DNA of 64,000 bases from Rahnella victoriana (GTDB taxonomy: Bacteria; Pseudomonadota; Gammaproteobacteria; Enterobacterales; Enterobacteriaceae). The notes under the pieces are model-generated. The model was not told where the DNA came from. It worked only from the letters and a program-made list of their open reading frames with translations, and searched no databases. The translations under genes were made by a program, and so were the position numbers. Of the stretch, positions 18,784-27,318 are shown piece by piece; positions within the stretch are counted from its first letter, which is position 1; every line of letters starts with the position of its first letter. The stretch covers positions 248,001-312,000 of the forward strand of contig NZ_SJOJ01000002.1 of NCBI RefSeq assembly GCF_004330295.1. The letters are read 5' to 3'.

Positions 18784-19360
18784 CTTGGGTTTGGCAGCCA
18801 AACGGGCTTGCCTTTCAAGGTCAAATTCAAGACCGTGGGCGTCGGCCCACACCGACCAGAGACCCGGTAACGCGCGGGCCTCTGGACTCCGCGCTTTTTT
18901 TAACTGCGCGCTGTCGCTGGATACTATGTTTCAGTTACCACAGTGACAGGCTGGAAATCTTGCCGCTGCGCGGTGCCTTCTCTCGGTCTTCGAGCCACAG
19001 GTCTCGAAGCCGCTCCGTTCAGCAAGATTTCTGAATCGCCTCTGGCTTTTTTTAAAGACAAAATCAGTAAGGTTGCGCAGTAGAAGCCGCAGGCCGGTTC
19101 CAAAATCACGCCGGAGGAGAGGTGGAAAACCGCGTGTCTTTTTACGCGGGTTGTAACCCGAACGGAGGGCACCGCGCAGCGGCGGGATTTTGCGGCTATC
19201 ACATGGCTTTCTGAAACATAGTCTTGAGCGGTAGCGCGCAGTGAAAGAGCCCGGGGGTCTTGGGGGCGGCGGCGATAAGCCGCCCCCAAGTCGGTGTGGG
19301 CCGACGCCCACGGTGTTGACCTTGACCTTAAAAAAGGCCCGTCTGGGCGGCCACCCCCAA
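18784..19360. repeat. Long inverted pair of hairpin-rich repeat units, copy 2
   Basis: Same architecture and orientation as copy 1 (13965-14563), 4.8 kb away. It has the GTGGGCGTCGGCCCAC hairpin in both halves, the ACTATGTTTCAG box and the CCGCTGCGCGGTGCC box. The right-half stem CTTGGGGGCGGC / GCCGCCCCCAAG is identical, but its loop differs. The hairpin at 18988-19009 uses a different stem sequence from copy 1 (14173-14194) yet pairs fully. The hexamer tract is shorter (AAGGTCAAATTC). The centre is shorter than in copy 1. It ends 15 bp from the stop codon of the minus-strand gene at 19376. Confidence 0.9.
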
Positions 19361-19375
19361 GATGCCCGTATGGAT

Positions 19376-19747
19376 TTATTCTACCGTCGAATACTTCACG
19401 TAGTGATTCGAACAGTTAAAGTGCGCGACATAGCTCAGGGTGCCATCGGGACCTTTCGCACTGAACGGGATGTGATATGTCCCTTTGTCTTCTTTGGCGT
19501 CGTCGCTGATGAAATTCAGTACCGGCACGGAGGTGCCCATATTGTCTTTATCATTCCCCCAGTTCGGGATGCGGTTTTCCATGTAGTCACGGGTGACGGT
19601 ATCAATGGCATTGTTTTTGCTGATTTCAGCACACGCGCCTTCTGTGGAACGCTGCATCCACCATGGATAGACATAGACCGATCCCAGCATCAGCACCATC
19701 AGCAGGAAAATGACCGAAACGATCCCGATTAAAACGACTTTACTCAT
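19376..19747 (-). CDS. Membrane-anchored hypothetical protein
   Basis: 123 residues. One N-terminal membrane segment (residues about 4-28, VVLIGIVSVIFLLMVLMLGS) followed by a soluble part, probably periplasmic. It contains two Cys (in EGACAE and HFNCSNHY) that could form a disulfide, and a stretch PDGTLSYVAHFNC. I do not recognise the family. The start has good spacing to a GGAG on the minus strand. It is divergent from the dehydrogenase gene at 19967. Confidence 0.65.
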   Translation of the reverse strand: MSKVVLIGIVSVIFLLMVLMLGSVYVYPWWMQRSTEGACAEISKNNAIDTVTRDYMENRIPNWGNDKDNMGTSVPVLNFISDDAKEDKGTYHIPFSAKGPDGTLSYVAHFNCSNHYVKYSTVE

Positions 19748-19966
19748 AATGCTTGCTACTCCTGAAAATTATCAGTCAAATCATAATCTGCCTGAATAAA
19801 TCAATATCCATCCCAGGCGCGAAAGCGCGTATGTTACGCCAGTTAGTCAGCAGAGGTTAAGTAATATCAGCCTTTCTGTTGCATTCGCTTACAGAAGCCA
19901 ATACCGCCAGCAGAACGGCGGTGTTAGCCTTTTTGATACCGTTATTATTAACACAAGGAGTAAGGC

Positions 19967-20845
19967 ATGAGTCAGCAACAACCGATCGTCGCGGTACTGG
20001 GTCTGGGCGCGATGGGGCATGCATTTGCCGCAAACCTGATTAAAAAGGGCTTCACCACCCGCGTATGGAACCGTACCGCCACGCGGGCAGATTCGCTGGT
20101 TGCCGCCGGGGCGACATTGGGGCAGACGCCGCGTGAAGCGGCTGAAGGCGCTGATGTGGTCATCACCATGTTAGCGGATGCCAAAACGTCTCTTGAGGTT
20201 TATCAGGGCGATAACGGTTTGCTCGCCGGTCTGAAACAGGGCGGCATTATTGCCCAGATGGGCACGCTGGGCGTGGAAGGGACGGGATCTCTGATTGCGC
20301 TGATCAAACAGCAACGTCCGGACGTGGTGTTCCTTGATGCGCCGGTTTCCGGTACCAAAGCACCGGCCGAACAGGCGCAGATTGTGGTACTGGCCAGCGG
20401 CGATCGCGACGCTGCACCGGCAATTGAGCCGGTGTTTGCGGCCATTTCCAAAGCCACCAAATGGCTGGGTGAGGCCGGGCGTGCATCGAAAATGAAGCTG
20501 GTGGTGAATGCCTGGCTGATCGCCATGATGGAAGGGATCGCGGAAAGCACGCAACTGGCTGAAGAACTGGGGTTCACGGCCGATGAACTGTGGAATGTGC
20601 TGGAAGGCGGTCCGCTGGCGGCCCCTTATATCAAAGGCAAAATGGAGATGTTCAAAAGCGGCGATTACACCCCGCAGATGCAGCTGACCTGGGCGCTGAA
20701 AGATATTAATCTCGCCCTCGATGCAGGCAAAAATCTTCAATTACCGGTGATGAAACGTATCAGTCAGACCTGGCAAAGCGCGGTCGACGGCGGGTATGGC
20801 GATCAGGATCTGGCGGTGGTTTATCGCTACCTTGGTAACAAATAG
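19967..20845 (+). CDS. Beta-hydroxyacid dehydrogenase family NAD(P)-dependent oxidoreductase
   Basis: 292 residues. The Rossmann motif VLGLGAMGHAFAANLIKKGF is at the N-terminus. The substrate-binding DAPVSGTKAPAEQAQIVVLASG, the catalytic Lys region GRASKMKLVVNAWLIAMMEG, and the C-terminal GDYTPQMQLTWALKDINLAL are typical of 3-hydroxyisobutyrate/6-phosphogluconate-like dehydrogenases. Its bulky residues near the active site resemble the glyoxylate/succinic semialdehyde reductase and imine reductase side of the family. The substrate is uncertain. CAAGGAG seven bases before ATG supports the start. A terminator follows directly. Confidence 0.85.
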   Translation: MSQQQPIVAVLGLGAMGHAFAANLIKKGFTTRVWNRTATRADSLVAAGATLGQTPREAAEGADVVITMLADAKTSLEVYQGDNGLLAGLKQGGIIAQMGTLGVEGTGSLIALIKQQRPDVVFLDAPVSGTKAPAEQAQIVVLASGDRDAAPAIEPVFAAISKATKWLGEAGRASKMKLVVNAWLIAMMEGIAESTQLAEELGFTADELWNVLEGGPLAAPYIKGKMEMFKSGDYTPQMQLTWALKDINLALDAGKNLQLPVMKRISQTWQSAVDGGYGDQDLAVVYRYLGNK

Positions 20846-20851
20846 ATCGTC

Positions 20852-20875
20852 CTGCCCACGGACGGGCAGTCTTTT
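20852..20875 (+). terminator. Rho-independent terminator after the beta-hydroxyacid dehydrogenase
   Basis: CTGCCC / GGGCAG stem with a six-base loop, then TCTTTT, seven bases after the stop codon. Confidence 0.8.
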
Positions 20876-20988
20876 AACAAAAATCATTCATAACCCCTGC
20901 GTATAAATCAGTCCATCTGGCTATTGGTTATCCGTTCCGCCGCTGTGTTAGCGTGGCGTAATGTAGATAACATCCTTGCGGAGCCTGT

Positions 20989-22017
20989 ATGAGCCAGACA
21001 TCAACCCTTATCCCGCTGATCGACTTCAGTCAGTTTTCCGCCTCGCCGGAACAGCGTGAAGAATTCCTTGAACAATTACGTTATGCCGCCCGTGAAATTG
21101 GTTTCTTCTATCTCAAAAATCATGGCGTTGACGCACAACTGCTGAAGGATGTTCAGCGGGTCGCGCGGGAATTTTTTGCCTTGCCGGAAGAGGATAAGTT
21201 GGCGGTGGCGATGATCAATTCCTCCCATTTTCGTGGCTATAACCGTGCCGCTTCCGAAATTACCCGGGGTCAGCCGGACTGGCGTGAACAGTTTGATCTC
21301 GGGGCTGAGCGTACGGCATTGCCGGTCACCGCGGACACACCAGCATGGGCGCGGTTGCAAGGCCCTAATCAGTGGCCGGAGGCGCTGCCGGAATTACGTC
21401 CGTTATTGCTGCACTGGCAACGGGAAATGACGGCGATGTCGCTGCGTCTTTTACGTGCCTTTGCGCTGGCGTTGAAATTACCCGAAGAGGCGTTTGATCC
21501 GCTGTATGGCGAAAAGCCCAACGAACACATCAAACTGATCCGCTATCCGGGACGCGCGCAAAGCAGTGGCAATCAGGGCGTCGGCGCGCATAAGGATTCC
21601 GGCTTCCTCAGTTTCTTGCTACAGGATGAACAGCGTGGCTTGCAGGTGGAAGTCGAGGAAGGCCAGTGGGTGGATGCGTTGCCGGTTCCCGGTACGCTGG
21701 TGGTGAATATCGGTGAGTTGCTCGAGCTGGCCACCAACGGTTATCTGCGGGCCACCGTGCACCGCGTGGTGTCGCCGCCAGAGGGCGGTGAACGCCTGTC
21801 GCTGGCCTTTTTCCTCGGGGCGCAGCTGGATGCCGTGGTGCCGTTATTTCCGCTGCCCGACAGTCTGGCAAAAGAAGCGCGGGGCGAGGCCAGTGATCCG
21901 CTCAATCCGTTATTCCGCGACGTGGGTTTCAACTATCTGAAAGGGCGTCTGCGCTCACATCCTGATGTGGCGCAGCGTTATTACGCCGACATTGTCAGCG
22001 CTGAAATTACGGGCTGA
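20989..22017 (+). CDS. 2-oxoglutarate/Fe(II)-dependent dioxygenase, isopenicillin N synthase-like
   Basis: 342 residues. DIOX_N domain at about residues 8-120 (PLIDFSQF, EIGFFYLKNHG). The C-terminal jelly roll has the iron ligands His201 and Asp203 (GVGAHKDSGFLSFLLQD) and His258 (ATVHRVVSP), and the 2-oxoglutarate-binding Arg269-x-Ser271 (GERLSLAFF). All catalytic residues are present, so it should be active as a hydroxylase or oxidase. The substrate is not recognisable. The gene ends by overlapping the 3' end of the emrA-like gene by 11 bp on the opposite strand. Confidence 0.87.
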   Translation: MSQTSTLIPLIDFSQFSASPEQREEFLEQLRYAAREIGFFYLKNHGVDAQLLKDVQRVAREFFALPEEDKLAVAMINSSHFRGYNRAASEITRGQPDWREQFDLGAERTALPVTADTPAWARLQGPNQWPEALPELRPLLLHWQREMTAMSLRLLRAFALALKLPEEAFDPLYGEKPNEHIKLIRYPGRAQSSGNQGVGAHKDSGFLSFLLQDEQRGLQVEVEEGQWVDALPVPGTLVVNIGELLELATNGYLRATVHRVVSPPEGGERLSLAFFLGAQLDAVVPLFPLPDSLAKEARGEASDPLNPLFRDVGFNYLKGRLRSHPDVAQRYYADIVSAEITG

Positions 22018-23059
22018 CCGGTGCCTGTGCGGTATCGACGCTGACTACCGTCGACATGCCCGGGCGCAGTTGCTCACTTTGCGATTGCCCCGGTTCCAGT
22101 TCAATCCTCACCGCGATACGCTGCGAAATCTTGGTAAAGTTACCGGTCGCGTTATCTGCTTTCAGTACGCTAAATTCCGAACCAGCCGCTGGCGAGATCC
22201 GCACCACGTGGCCTTTAAACGGATGATCGTTCAGCGCATCGACGGTGAAAGAGGCCGGTGTGCCAACCGCCATACCCGCCAGCTGACGCTCTTTAAAATT
22301 CGCCGTTACCCAGACCATTTTGGGGGTGATGGACGTCAGTTGTGTTCCGGCACTGACATATTGCCCGAGACGCGCGCTGACTTCCCCGAGCTGCCCGTCT
22401 GACGGCGCAATGATCTTGGTATGTTGCAGATTGATTTGCGCCACCTGAACTTTGGCTTCTGCGGCCTTTAACGCCGCCGCCAGCGAAGCCTTATTGGTAT
22501 CGACTAACGCCAGATCCTGACGGGCAATATTCACTGAGGCGCGGGCTTTGGCGACATTGGCCTGTGCGGTCAGCAACGCGGCGTGAAGTTCATCACCGGT
22601 GGTTTTGGAAACCAGCCCTTTCTCCAGTAACGGTCCGTTACGACCGGTATCCAACGCGGCCTTGCTTTGCGTGGCCTGAGCACTTTGCAGTTCGGCCTCG
22701 GCCAGTTGCAGGCTGGCAGCGCGCGATGCACGATTCTGCTCCACATTTTGCAGTGAAACCTTCGCCTGTGCGGCGGCCGCTTCGGCCTGTAACAACTCCT
22801 GACGGTAGGTGCTGTCGTCGATCACAAACAGCACATCGCCTTTTTTAACCGCCATGAAATCCTGCACGCTGACGTCGGTGACATAGCCGGAAACCTGCGG
22901 GCTGAGCAGGGTGACATTACCGCGCACATAGGCGTTATCCGTCGTTTCAACCTGTGAGTTGAAGGGGAATAATTGCCAGCTGTATAACACAATCATGACC
23001 CCGATAATCCCGAGGCAAAGCACCACAATAATGGATGGATAACGAAAGATATTTTTCAT
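22007..23059 (-). CDS. HlyD/EmrA-family periplasmic adaptor of a multidrug efflux pump
   Basis: 350 residues. N-terminal membrane anchor (IIVVLCLGIIGVMIVLYSW), then TTDNAYVRGNVTLLSPQVSGYVTDVSVQDFMAVKKGDVLFVID, the first half of the lipoyl domain. A long coiled-coil hairpin (residues about 105-205) follows, then the second half with IIAPSDGQLGEVSARLGQYVSAGTQL. It links an inner-membrane DHA2 pump to an outer-membrane TolC-like channel. It is the last gene of a marR - emrB-like - emrA-like operon, 48 bp after the pump gene. The start is ATG 23059. Confidence 0.9.
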   Translation of the reverse strand: MKNIFRYPSIIVVLCLGIIGVMIVLYSWQLFPFNSQVETTDNAYVRGNVTLLSPQVSGYVTDVSVQDFMAVKKGDVLFVIDDSTYRQELLQAEAAAAQAKVSLQNVEQNRASRAASLQLAEAELQSAQATQSKAALDTGRNGPLLEKGLVSKTTGDELHAALLTAQANVAKARASVNIARQDLALVDTNKASLAAALKAAEAKVQVAQINLQHTKIIAPSDGQLGEVSARLGQYVSAGTQLTSITPKMVWVTANFKERQLAGMAVGTPASFTVDALNDHPFKGHVVRISPAAGSEFSVLKADNATGNFTKISQRIAVRIELEPGQSQSEQLRPGMSTVVSVDTAQAPVSP

Positions 23060-23107
23060 CAGTTTTTCCGCGTGACTCTTTTTTGTTCATCTGTAAAAGC
23101 GAGTGAT

Positions 23108-24853
23108 TCAGGCGACAGCCTCAGTGGCTTCGCGTCTTTTCGTCTGGATCCGTCCGACAATAATGTGCGCGCAAAGCACGGCAAAACAGCCCAGCGACAT
23201 GTAAAACACCACCAAAAAAACATCGTTGTAGGCCAGCAATCCGGCCTGCTGTGTCACTTTCTGACTCAGTTGTGCCAGACCTTCGGCGCTCAGTTGCGTG
23301 CCGTCGTTTAACACCGGTTTCAGAAAATGGCTGTATTGAGAAACGCGCTCGACCACTAACGGATTTTGCAGGCTGATATTTTCTACCAGCGCGCTGGAAT
23401 GAAATTTCTCCCTCAGGATCTGAACAGTCCCGAGGAAGGCGCTGCCAACCTGTGCGCCGACGTTCTGGGTGGAGAGAAACACCAGAATAAAACTGATGAT
23501 CTGACTCTGACCAAACTGCAATGCGCGGATAAACCCAAGCCACAGTGAGGTCGGCAGGAAAATCGCCCCGGCAAAGGCAATCATTCCCTGCGTCAGATAA
23601 AACTGTTCAGGGCGCGTATCCACGGTGGAATGGGCATCCATAAACGAGGCGACGGCGATCAGGGCTATGGAAAACAGATGGATATAGACAATCCGGTTGG
23701 CTTTGTGAATGATGCTGACCACCACCAGTCCGGCGAAAGTCGCGCCGAGGATCACACAAAACAACGTCACCAGTTGGTCATTGAGCAGCCCGACCAGATT
23801 CAGAAAGCCGACCATGCCGGTGGTCTGTTCGGAAAGCAGCATGCGCACAAACAACATTGAGCCGGTGAACAGCAGCATTTCCGGCGTCATCAGCCAGCGC
23901 AAATCAATGATCGGATTTTTACGCTTCAGCTCGACCATAAAAGAGAGTGTCAGCGCGATGATTCCGACCACCAGCACTTCGCCAATCCAGTCTTTTTCCT
24001 GCCACCAGTAATAGCGGCCCATGGTCAGCACCACCGACATACAGGCCACGGCCGTGGCGATCAGCGGATAACTGATCCAGTCCGTCCGCTCGAAAACTTT
24101 CACCCGGGGCGGATGCGTCAGCGGCAAAATCCAGATAATCGTCAGACAGATCAGCGACAGACCGGATTCCAGCGTCGTCAGCTGATGCCAGTGCCCGAGA
24201 TCTAACAGATGCGGCGAGATAATGCGCGACACCGGCAGGGCAATCTGACTCCCCGCCAGCCCGAAACACAATCCTGCCGTCAGCTTTTTGGCGGGCGGGA
24301 AAATCTCAAACATATAAAACAACGCCAGCGGACCGAGCGACGCCATGGCAAAACCCATCACTGCCCGCACGGCCAGTGCAGTCTGGAAATCATGCGTGAA
24401 AGTTTGCGCCATCGAGGCGACGGCAAAAAACAACAGGCCATACTCGCCGAAACGACGGAAACCAAACTGGGTGCGAATTTTGTATAACAGGATCGTACCG
24501 GTGACGCTGGTGGCGGTATAGGCGGCGACCAGCCAGTAACTTTCCACATTGGAAATCCCCAGCGAACCCTGAATGCCCGGCAGATTTGAGCTGACCAGAT
24601 TGATCCCCAGCCCCTGCGTCATGCCGATAATCAGCGACGCCAGCGCATAAACCCCAATCCTCAAACGCGGAAATTGCCAGAGCCAGGTGCTGACCTGAAC
24701 GGCAAAAGGGTGATGCTGCGACGGCGGCACCGGGGGCGGCGTATCGGCTTTCGGTACTTCGGGCGGTGCAGGCTGGCTTTTTTGTGGTGATGCATCCCGT
24801 GTTGATAATTCACCGGCATCCTGCCGGACATCTGAATCAGAACCCGTCGTCAT
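23108..24853 (-). CDS. DHA2-family (14-TM) MFS multidrug efflux transporter, EmrB-like
   Basis: 581 residues from ATG 24853, which has ACAAGG nine bases before it; an upstream ATG adds nine residues. The first 60 residues are polar and Pro-rich (PQKSQPAPPEVPKADTPPPV), unlike most EmrB proteins. About 14 hydrophobic segments follow, beginning RIGVYALASLIIGMTQGLGIN. Motif C-like residues are weak, and the loop KIRTQFGFRRFGEYG takes the place of motif A. It probably exports amphipathic drugs or aromatic acids by proton antiport together with the HlyD-type partner just downstream. Confidence 0.87.
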   Translation of the reverse strand: MTTGSDSDVRQDAGELSTRDASPQKSQPAPPEVPKADTPPPVPPSQHHPFAVQVSTWLWQFPRLRIGVYALASLIIGMTQGLGINLVSSNLPGIQGSLGISNVESYWLVAAYTATSVTGTILLYKIRTQFGFRRFGEYGLLFFAVASMAQTFTHDFQTALAVRAVMGFAMASLGPLALFYMFEIFPPAKKLTAGLCFGLAGSQIALPVSRIISPHLLDLGHWHQLTTLESGLSLICLTIIWILPLTHPPRVKVFERTDWISYPLIATAVACMSVVLTMGRYYWWQEKDWIGEVLVVGIIALTLSFMVELKRKNPIIDLRWLMTPEMLLFTGSMLFVRMLLSEQTTGMVGFLNLVGLLNDQLVTLFCVILGATFAGLVVVSIIHKANRIVYIHLFSIALIAVASFMDAHSTVDTRPEQFYLTQGMIAFAGAIFLPTSLWLGFIRALQFGQSQIISFILVFLSTQNVGAQVGSAFLGTVQILREKFHSSALVENISLQNPLVVERVSQYSHFLKPVLNDGTQLSAEGLAQLSQKVTQQAGLLAYNDVFLVVFYMSLGCFAVLCAHIIVGRIQTKRREATEAVA

Positions 24854-25041
24854 CGTTATGCCTTGTAAGTCATTACCCAACTAGTTTGTAGCTTGCTACA
24901 TAATGTAATAAGGCGTTTCAACGGTGTCTAGCCAATTATTCATATCAGTGATATTTACAAACGAAAATAACGAATAACAAATCAGTAACGGAAGTGATTA
25001 GTGCAGGCGATGGCGGGGGGGAATTCGGGAGAAAAACGCCA

Positions 25042-25500
25042 CTACAATGCGGCGATATTGGCAGTGATACTGGCGAGAACGCCACGGGCGATATCCACAT
25101 CTTTTTGCGGAATGCCTTCCATAACGCGGATCAGAATATCATCCGTCATGCTGCGAACCTGATTGGCCAGTTCGGTACCGGCTTCGGTCAGCCTGATATC
25201 TTTGGAGCGGCGGTCAGTTTCACCAGGGCAACGTTCCAGCAGCCCCAGCTCAGCAAGGCTGTCGAACAGGCGGATAGCGGTGGGGTGTTCCACTTCCAGC
25301 AACGATGTCAGTTCGCCCTGAGGCAGGCGACCCCTGGCGGCTTCGAGGTGTAATAACACCTGACCCCGTGCCAGCGTCAGACCAATGGTTTTGAATCGGG
25401 CATCACAATAGGTTCGCAGCTGACGACCGATATGGATGGTTTCAGGCAGGAAACGGACGGCAGGCGAGGTGGCTTCCGGGCGGCGGTGTAATGTGGTCAA
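25042..25500 (-). CDS. MarR-family regulator of the adjacent efflux operon
   Basis: 152 residues. The winged helix spans about residues 45-110: GQVLLHLEAARGRLPQGELTSLLEVEHPTAIRLFDSLAELGLLERCPGETDRRSKDIRLTEAG, including the wing DRRSK. It lies 188 bp upstream of the pump gene on the same strand. MarR proteins normally repress such pumps and release DNA when bound by phenolic ligands. Gene order regulator-pump-adaptor differs from E. coli emrRAB, where the adaptor precedes the pump. The control of this operon by this protein is inferred from position. Confidence 0.87.
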   Translation of the reverse strand: MTTLHRRPEATSPAVRFLPETIHIGRQLRTYCDARFKTIGLTLARGQVLLHLEAARGRLPQGELTSLLEVEHPTAIRLFDSLAELGLLERCPGETDRRSKDIRLTEAGTELANQVRSMTDDILIRVMEGIPQKDVDIARGVLASITANIAAL

Positions 25501-25694
25501 AGGCGATCCTCAGCGACGGGGCGTAAGCAGGTTTTTTATGGCGTCAGAGTAGCACGATATGCAACATTTACCAGAAAAGGCAGGCCGCTGTTAACATTTT
25601 GAGACAAGTGGAAGAGGCGTCGCAGCAGGGTTTTCAGAAACCCGTTAGTCTGTTTTTCTGACGTTTCCTTTATCCCTCTTATGGAGAAAATACG

Positions 25695-26108
25695 ATGCAA
25701 CCGGTCATCAACATGATTACGCTGGGCGTTAAAGACTTAGCGGTGGCGACTGAATTTTATCAGCACGGACTCGGCTTTCCCAAAGTCGTCATCGATTCCG
25801 ACGGGGTCAGTTTCTTCGAACTGGCAGGGGCGTGGCTGTCTCTTTTTCCGTGGGAAGAACTGGCAAAAGACGCAGAAGTCAGCGCGGCAGGGCAAGGTTT
25901 TCGCGGTGTCGCACTGGCGCAGACGGTCGCCAGTGAAGCCAAAGTGGATGCGATCCTGGCTCAGGCCGTAAAAGCCGGAGGCAAACTCATCAAGCCGGGG
26001 CAGAAAGTGTTCTGGGGCGGATATTCGGGCTACTTCGCCGATCCGGACGGACATCTTTGGGAAATCGCCTACAACCCGTTTATGAAAATCGGCCCGCAGG
26101 AAGAGTGA
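25695..26108 (+). CDS. VOC (glyoxalase/bleomycin resistance) family protein
   Basis: 137 residues forming two beta-alpha-beta-beta-beta modules of the vicinal oxygen chelate fold: MQPVINMITLGVKDLAVATEFYQHGLGF at the start and GYSGYFADPDGHLWEIAYNPF at the end, with the conserved Glu metal ligand in WEIAYN. Members isomerise, dioxygenate or simply bind small ligands; the specific activity is not evident. A single-gene unit with GGAG before ATG. Its stop codon is 8 bp from a Ter site. Confidence 0.85.
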   Translation: MQPVINMITLGVKDLAVATEFYQHGLGFPKVVIDSDGVSFFELAGAWLSLFPWEELAKDAEVSAAGQGFRGVALAQTVASEAKVDAILAQAVKAGGKLIKPGQKVFWGGYSGYFADPDGHLWEIAYNPFMKIGPQEE

Positions 26109-26116
26109 AAGTCATT

Positions 26117-26139
26117 ATATTAGTTACAACATACAATTT
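26117..26139 (-). other. Replication terminus (Ter) site, Tus-binding, first of the pair
   Basis: The minus strand reads the exact 14-base core GTATGTTGTAACTA (plus-strand positions 26134 down to 26121), preceded by AAATT. This matches E. coli Ter sites such as TerA and TerB. From known Tus polarity the blocking face is on the right, so leftward-moving forks stop here. It lies in non-coding DNA between a VOC gene and the GAPDH terminator. Confidence 0.92.
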
Positions 26140-26173
26140 ATTTCTTTAAACAGGGTGACAGTCTGCAAGCCAT

Positions 26174-26200
26174 AAAAAAACACCGCCATACGGCGGTGTC
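26174..26200 (-). terminator. Rho-independent terminator of the GAPDH gene
   Basis: CACCGCC / GGCGGTG stem with a four-base loop. On the minus strand it is followed by seven T. It lies 30 bp past the GAPDH stop codon. Confidence 0.9.
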
Positions 26201-26229
26201 TGTCATTATTCTGGCAGGAAAAGAGGATC

Positions 26230-27240
26230 TTATAAACCGCGTTTTTCCATTAACAGGGCAAGATCCACCAGACGGTTTGAGAAGCCCCATTCATTGTCAT
26301 ACCAGGCTAGAATCTTAACCAGTTTGCCGCCGATCACCAGCGTTGACAGCCCGTCGATGATAGAAGAGCGCGGGTCGCCACGGTAATCACTCGAGACCAG
26401 CGGCTCTTCGCTGTAGCCCAGAATGCCTTTAAGCGGACCGGATTCAGCAGCTTTACGGAACGCGGCATTGATTTCTTCCACCGTTGCTTCACGTTTCAGG
26501 TTCACGGTTAAATCGACGATGGATACGACAGGAACCGGCACACGCAGGGAATAACCGGTCATCCGTCCGTCAAGTTCAGGGATGACTTTCCCGATGGCTT
26601 TAGCGGCGCCGCTGGAATAAGGCACGATAGAAACAGCCGCCGCACGCGCACCGCGCAAATCTTTTTCAGGCTGATCGTGTAACGCCTGACTGTTGGTGTA
26701 AGCGTGTGTGGTGTTCATCAAACCGTGCTCGATGCCGAAGGTCTGATGCAGAACCTGCGCGGCAGGGGCAAGGCCATTGGTGGTACAACTGCCGTTGCTG
26801 ACCACTTTGTGTTTTGCCGGGTCGTACTCGCCGTCATTAACGCCCATCACGATAGTGATGTCGTCATTTTTGGCCGGTGCGGAAATGATCACGCGTTTGG
26901 CTCCGCCTTTGGTGATATGCACTTCAGCTTTGGCTTTTTCAGTAAAGAAGCCGGTCGCTTCAATGACAATATCCACGCCGACACTGCTCCACGGAATAGC
27001 CGCCGGATCTCTTTCTGAAAAGACTCGTACCGTTTTGCCATCGACCAGCAGCTGGCCTTCGCCCGCTTCAACATCTGCCTTTAAGGTGCCGGACAGGGAA
27101 TCATATTTCAGAAGATGCGCGAGGGTCTTACTGTCGGTAAGATCGTTAATCGCCACCACCTGAAAGTCATCACGCCCCAGTGCAGCGCGCAACACATTCC
27201 GCCCAATCCTGCCGAAACCATTGATACCTACTTTGACCAT
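26230..27240 (-). CDS. Type I glyceraldehyde-3-phosphate dehydrogenase (additional paralog)
   Basis: 336 residues from ATG 27240 (MVKVGINGFGRIGRNVLRAA), with AAGGAG on the minus strand upstream. The NAD-binding motif is at the N-terminus, and Asp33 (INDLTD) points to NAD rather than NADP. The catalytic Cys152 is in SNGSCTTNGLAP and His179 in MNTTHAYTN. The sequence is more like Bacillus-type GapA than the usual enterobacterial GapA (for example KYDSLSGTLKADVEAG), so it is probably a second, laterally derived or GapC-like enzyme. It catalyses the phosphorylating oxidation of glyceraldehyde 3-phosphate. It lies just inside the fork trap. Confidence 0.9.
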   Translation of the reverse strand: MVKVGINGFGRIGRNVLRAALGRDDFQVVAINDLTDSKTLAHLLKYDSLSGTLKADVEAGEGQLLVDGKTVRVFSERDPAAIPWSSVGVDIVIEATGFFTEKAKAEVHITKGGAKRVIISAPAKNDDITIVMGVNDGEYDPAKHKVVSNGSCTTNGLAPAAQVLHQTFGIEHGLMNTTHAYTNSQALHDQPEKDLRGARAAAVSIVPYSSGAAKAIGKVIPELDGRMTGYSLRVPVPVVSIVDLTVNLKREATVEEINAAFRKAAESGPLKGILGYSEEPLVSSDYRGDPRSSIIDGLSTLVIGGKLVKILAWYDNEWGFSNRLVDLALLMEKRGL

Positions 27241-27318
27241 GATGAACTCCTTAGTTATCTGACTTACGATTAATTTAGTCCGAAGGAGATATGGCGTAAA
27301 TGACAATAAAAGATCAAT

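Noticed and set aside
18638-19034. Plus-strand open frames running from yjbD upstream sequence into repeat copy 2
   Set aside because: They read through palindromic DNA and overlap the yjbD gene on the other strand; composition is set by the repeat.
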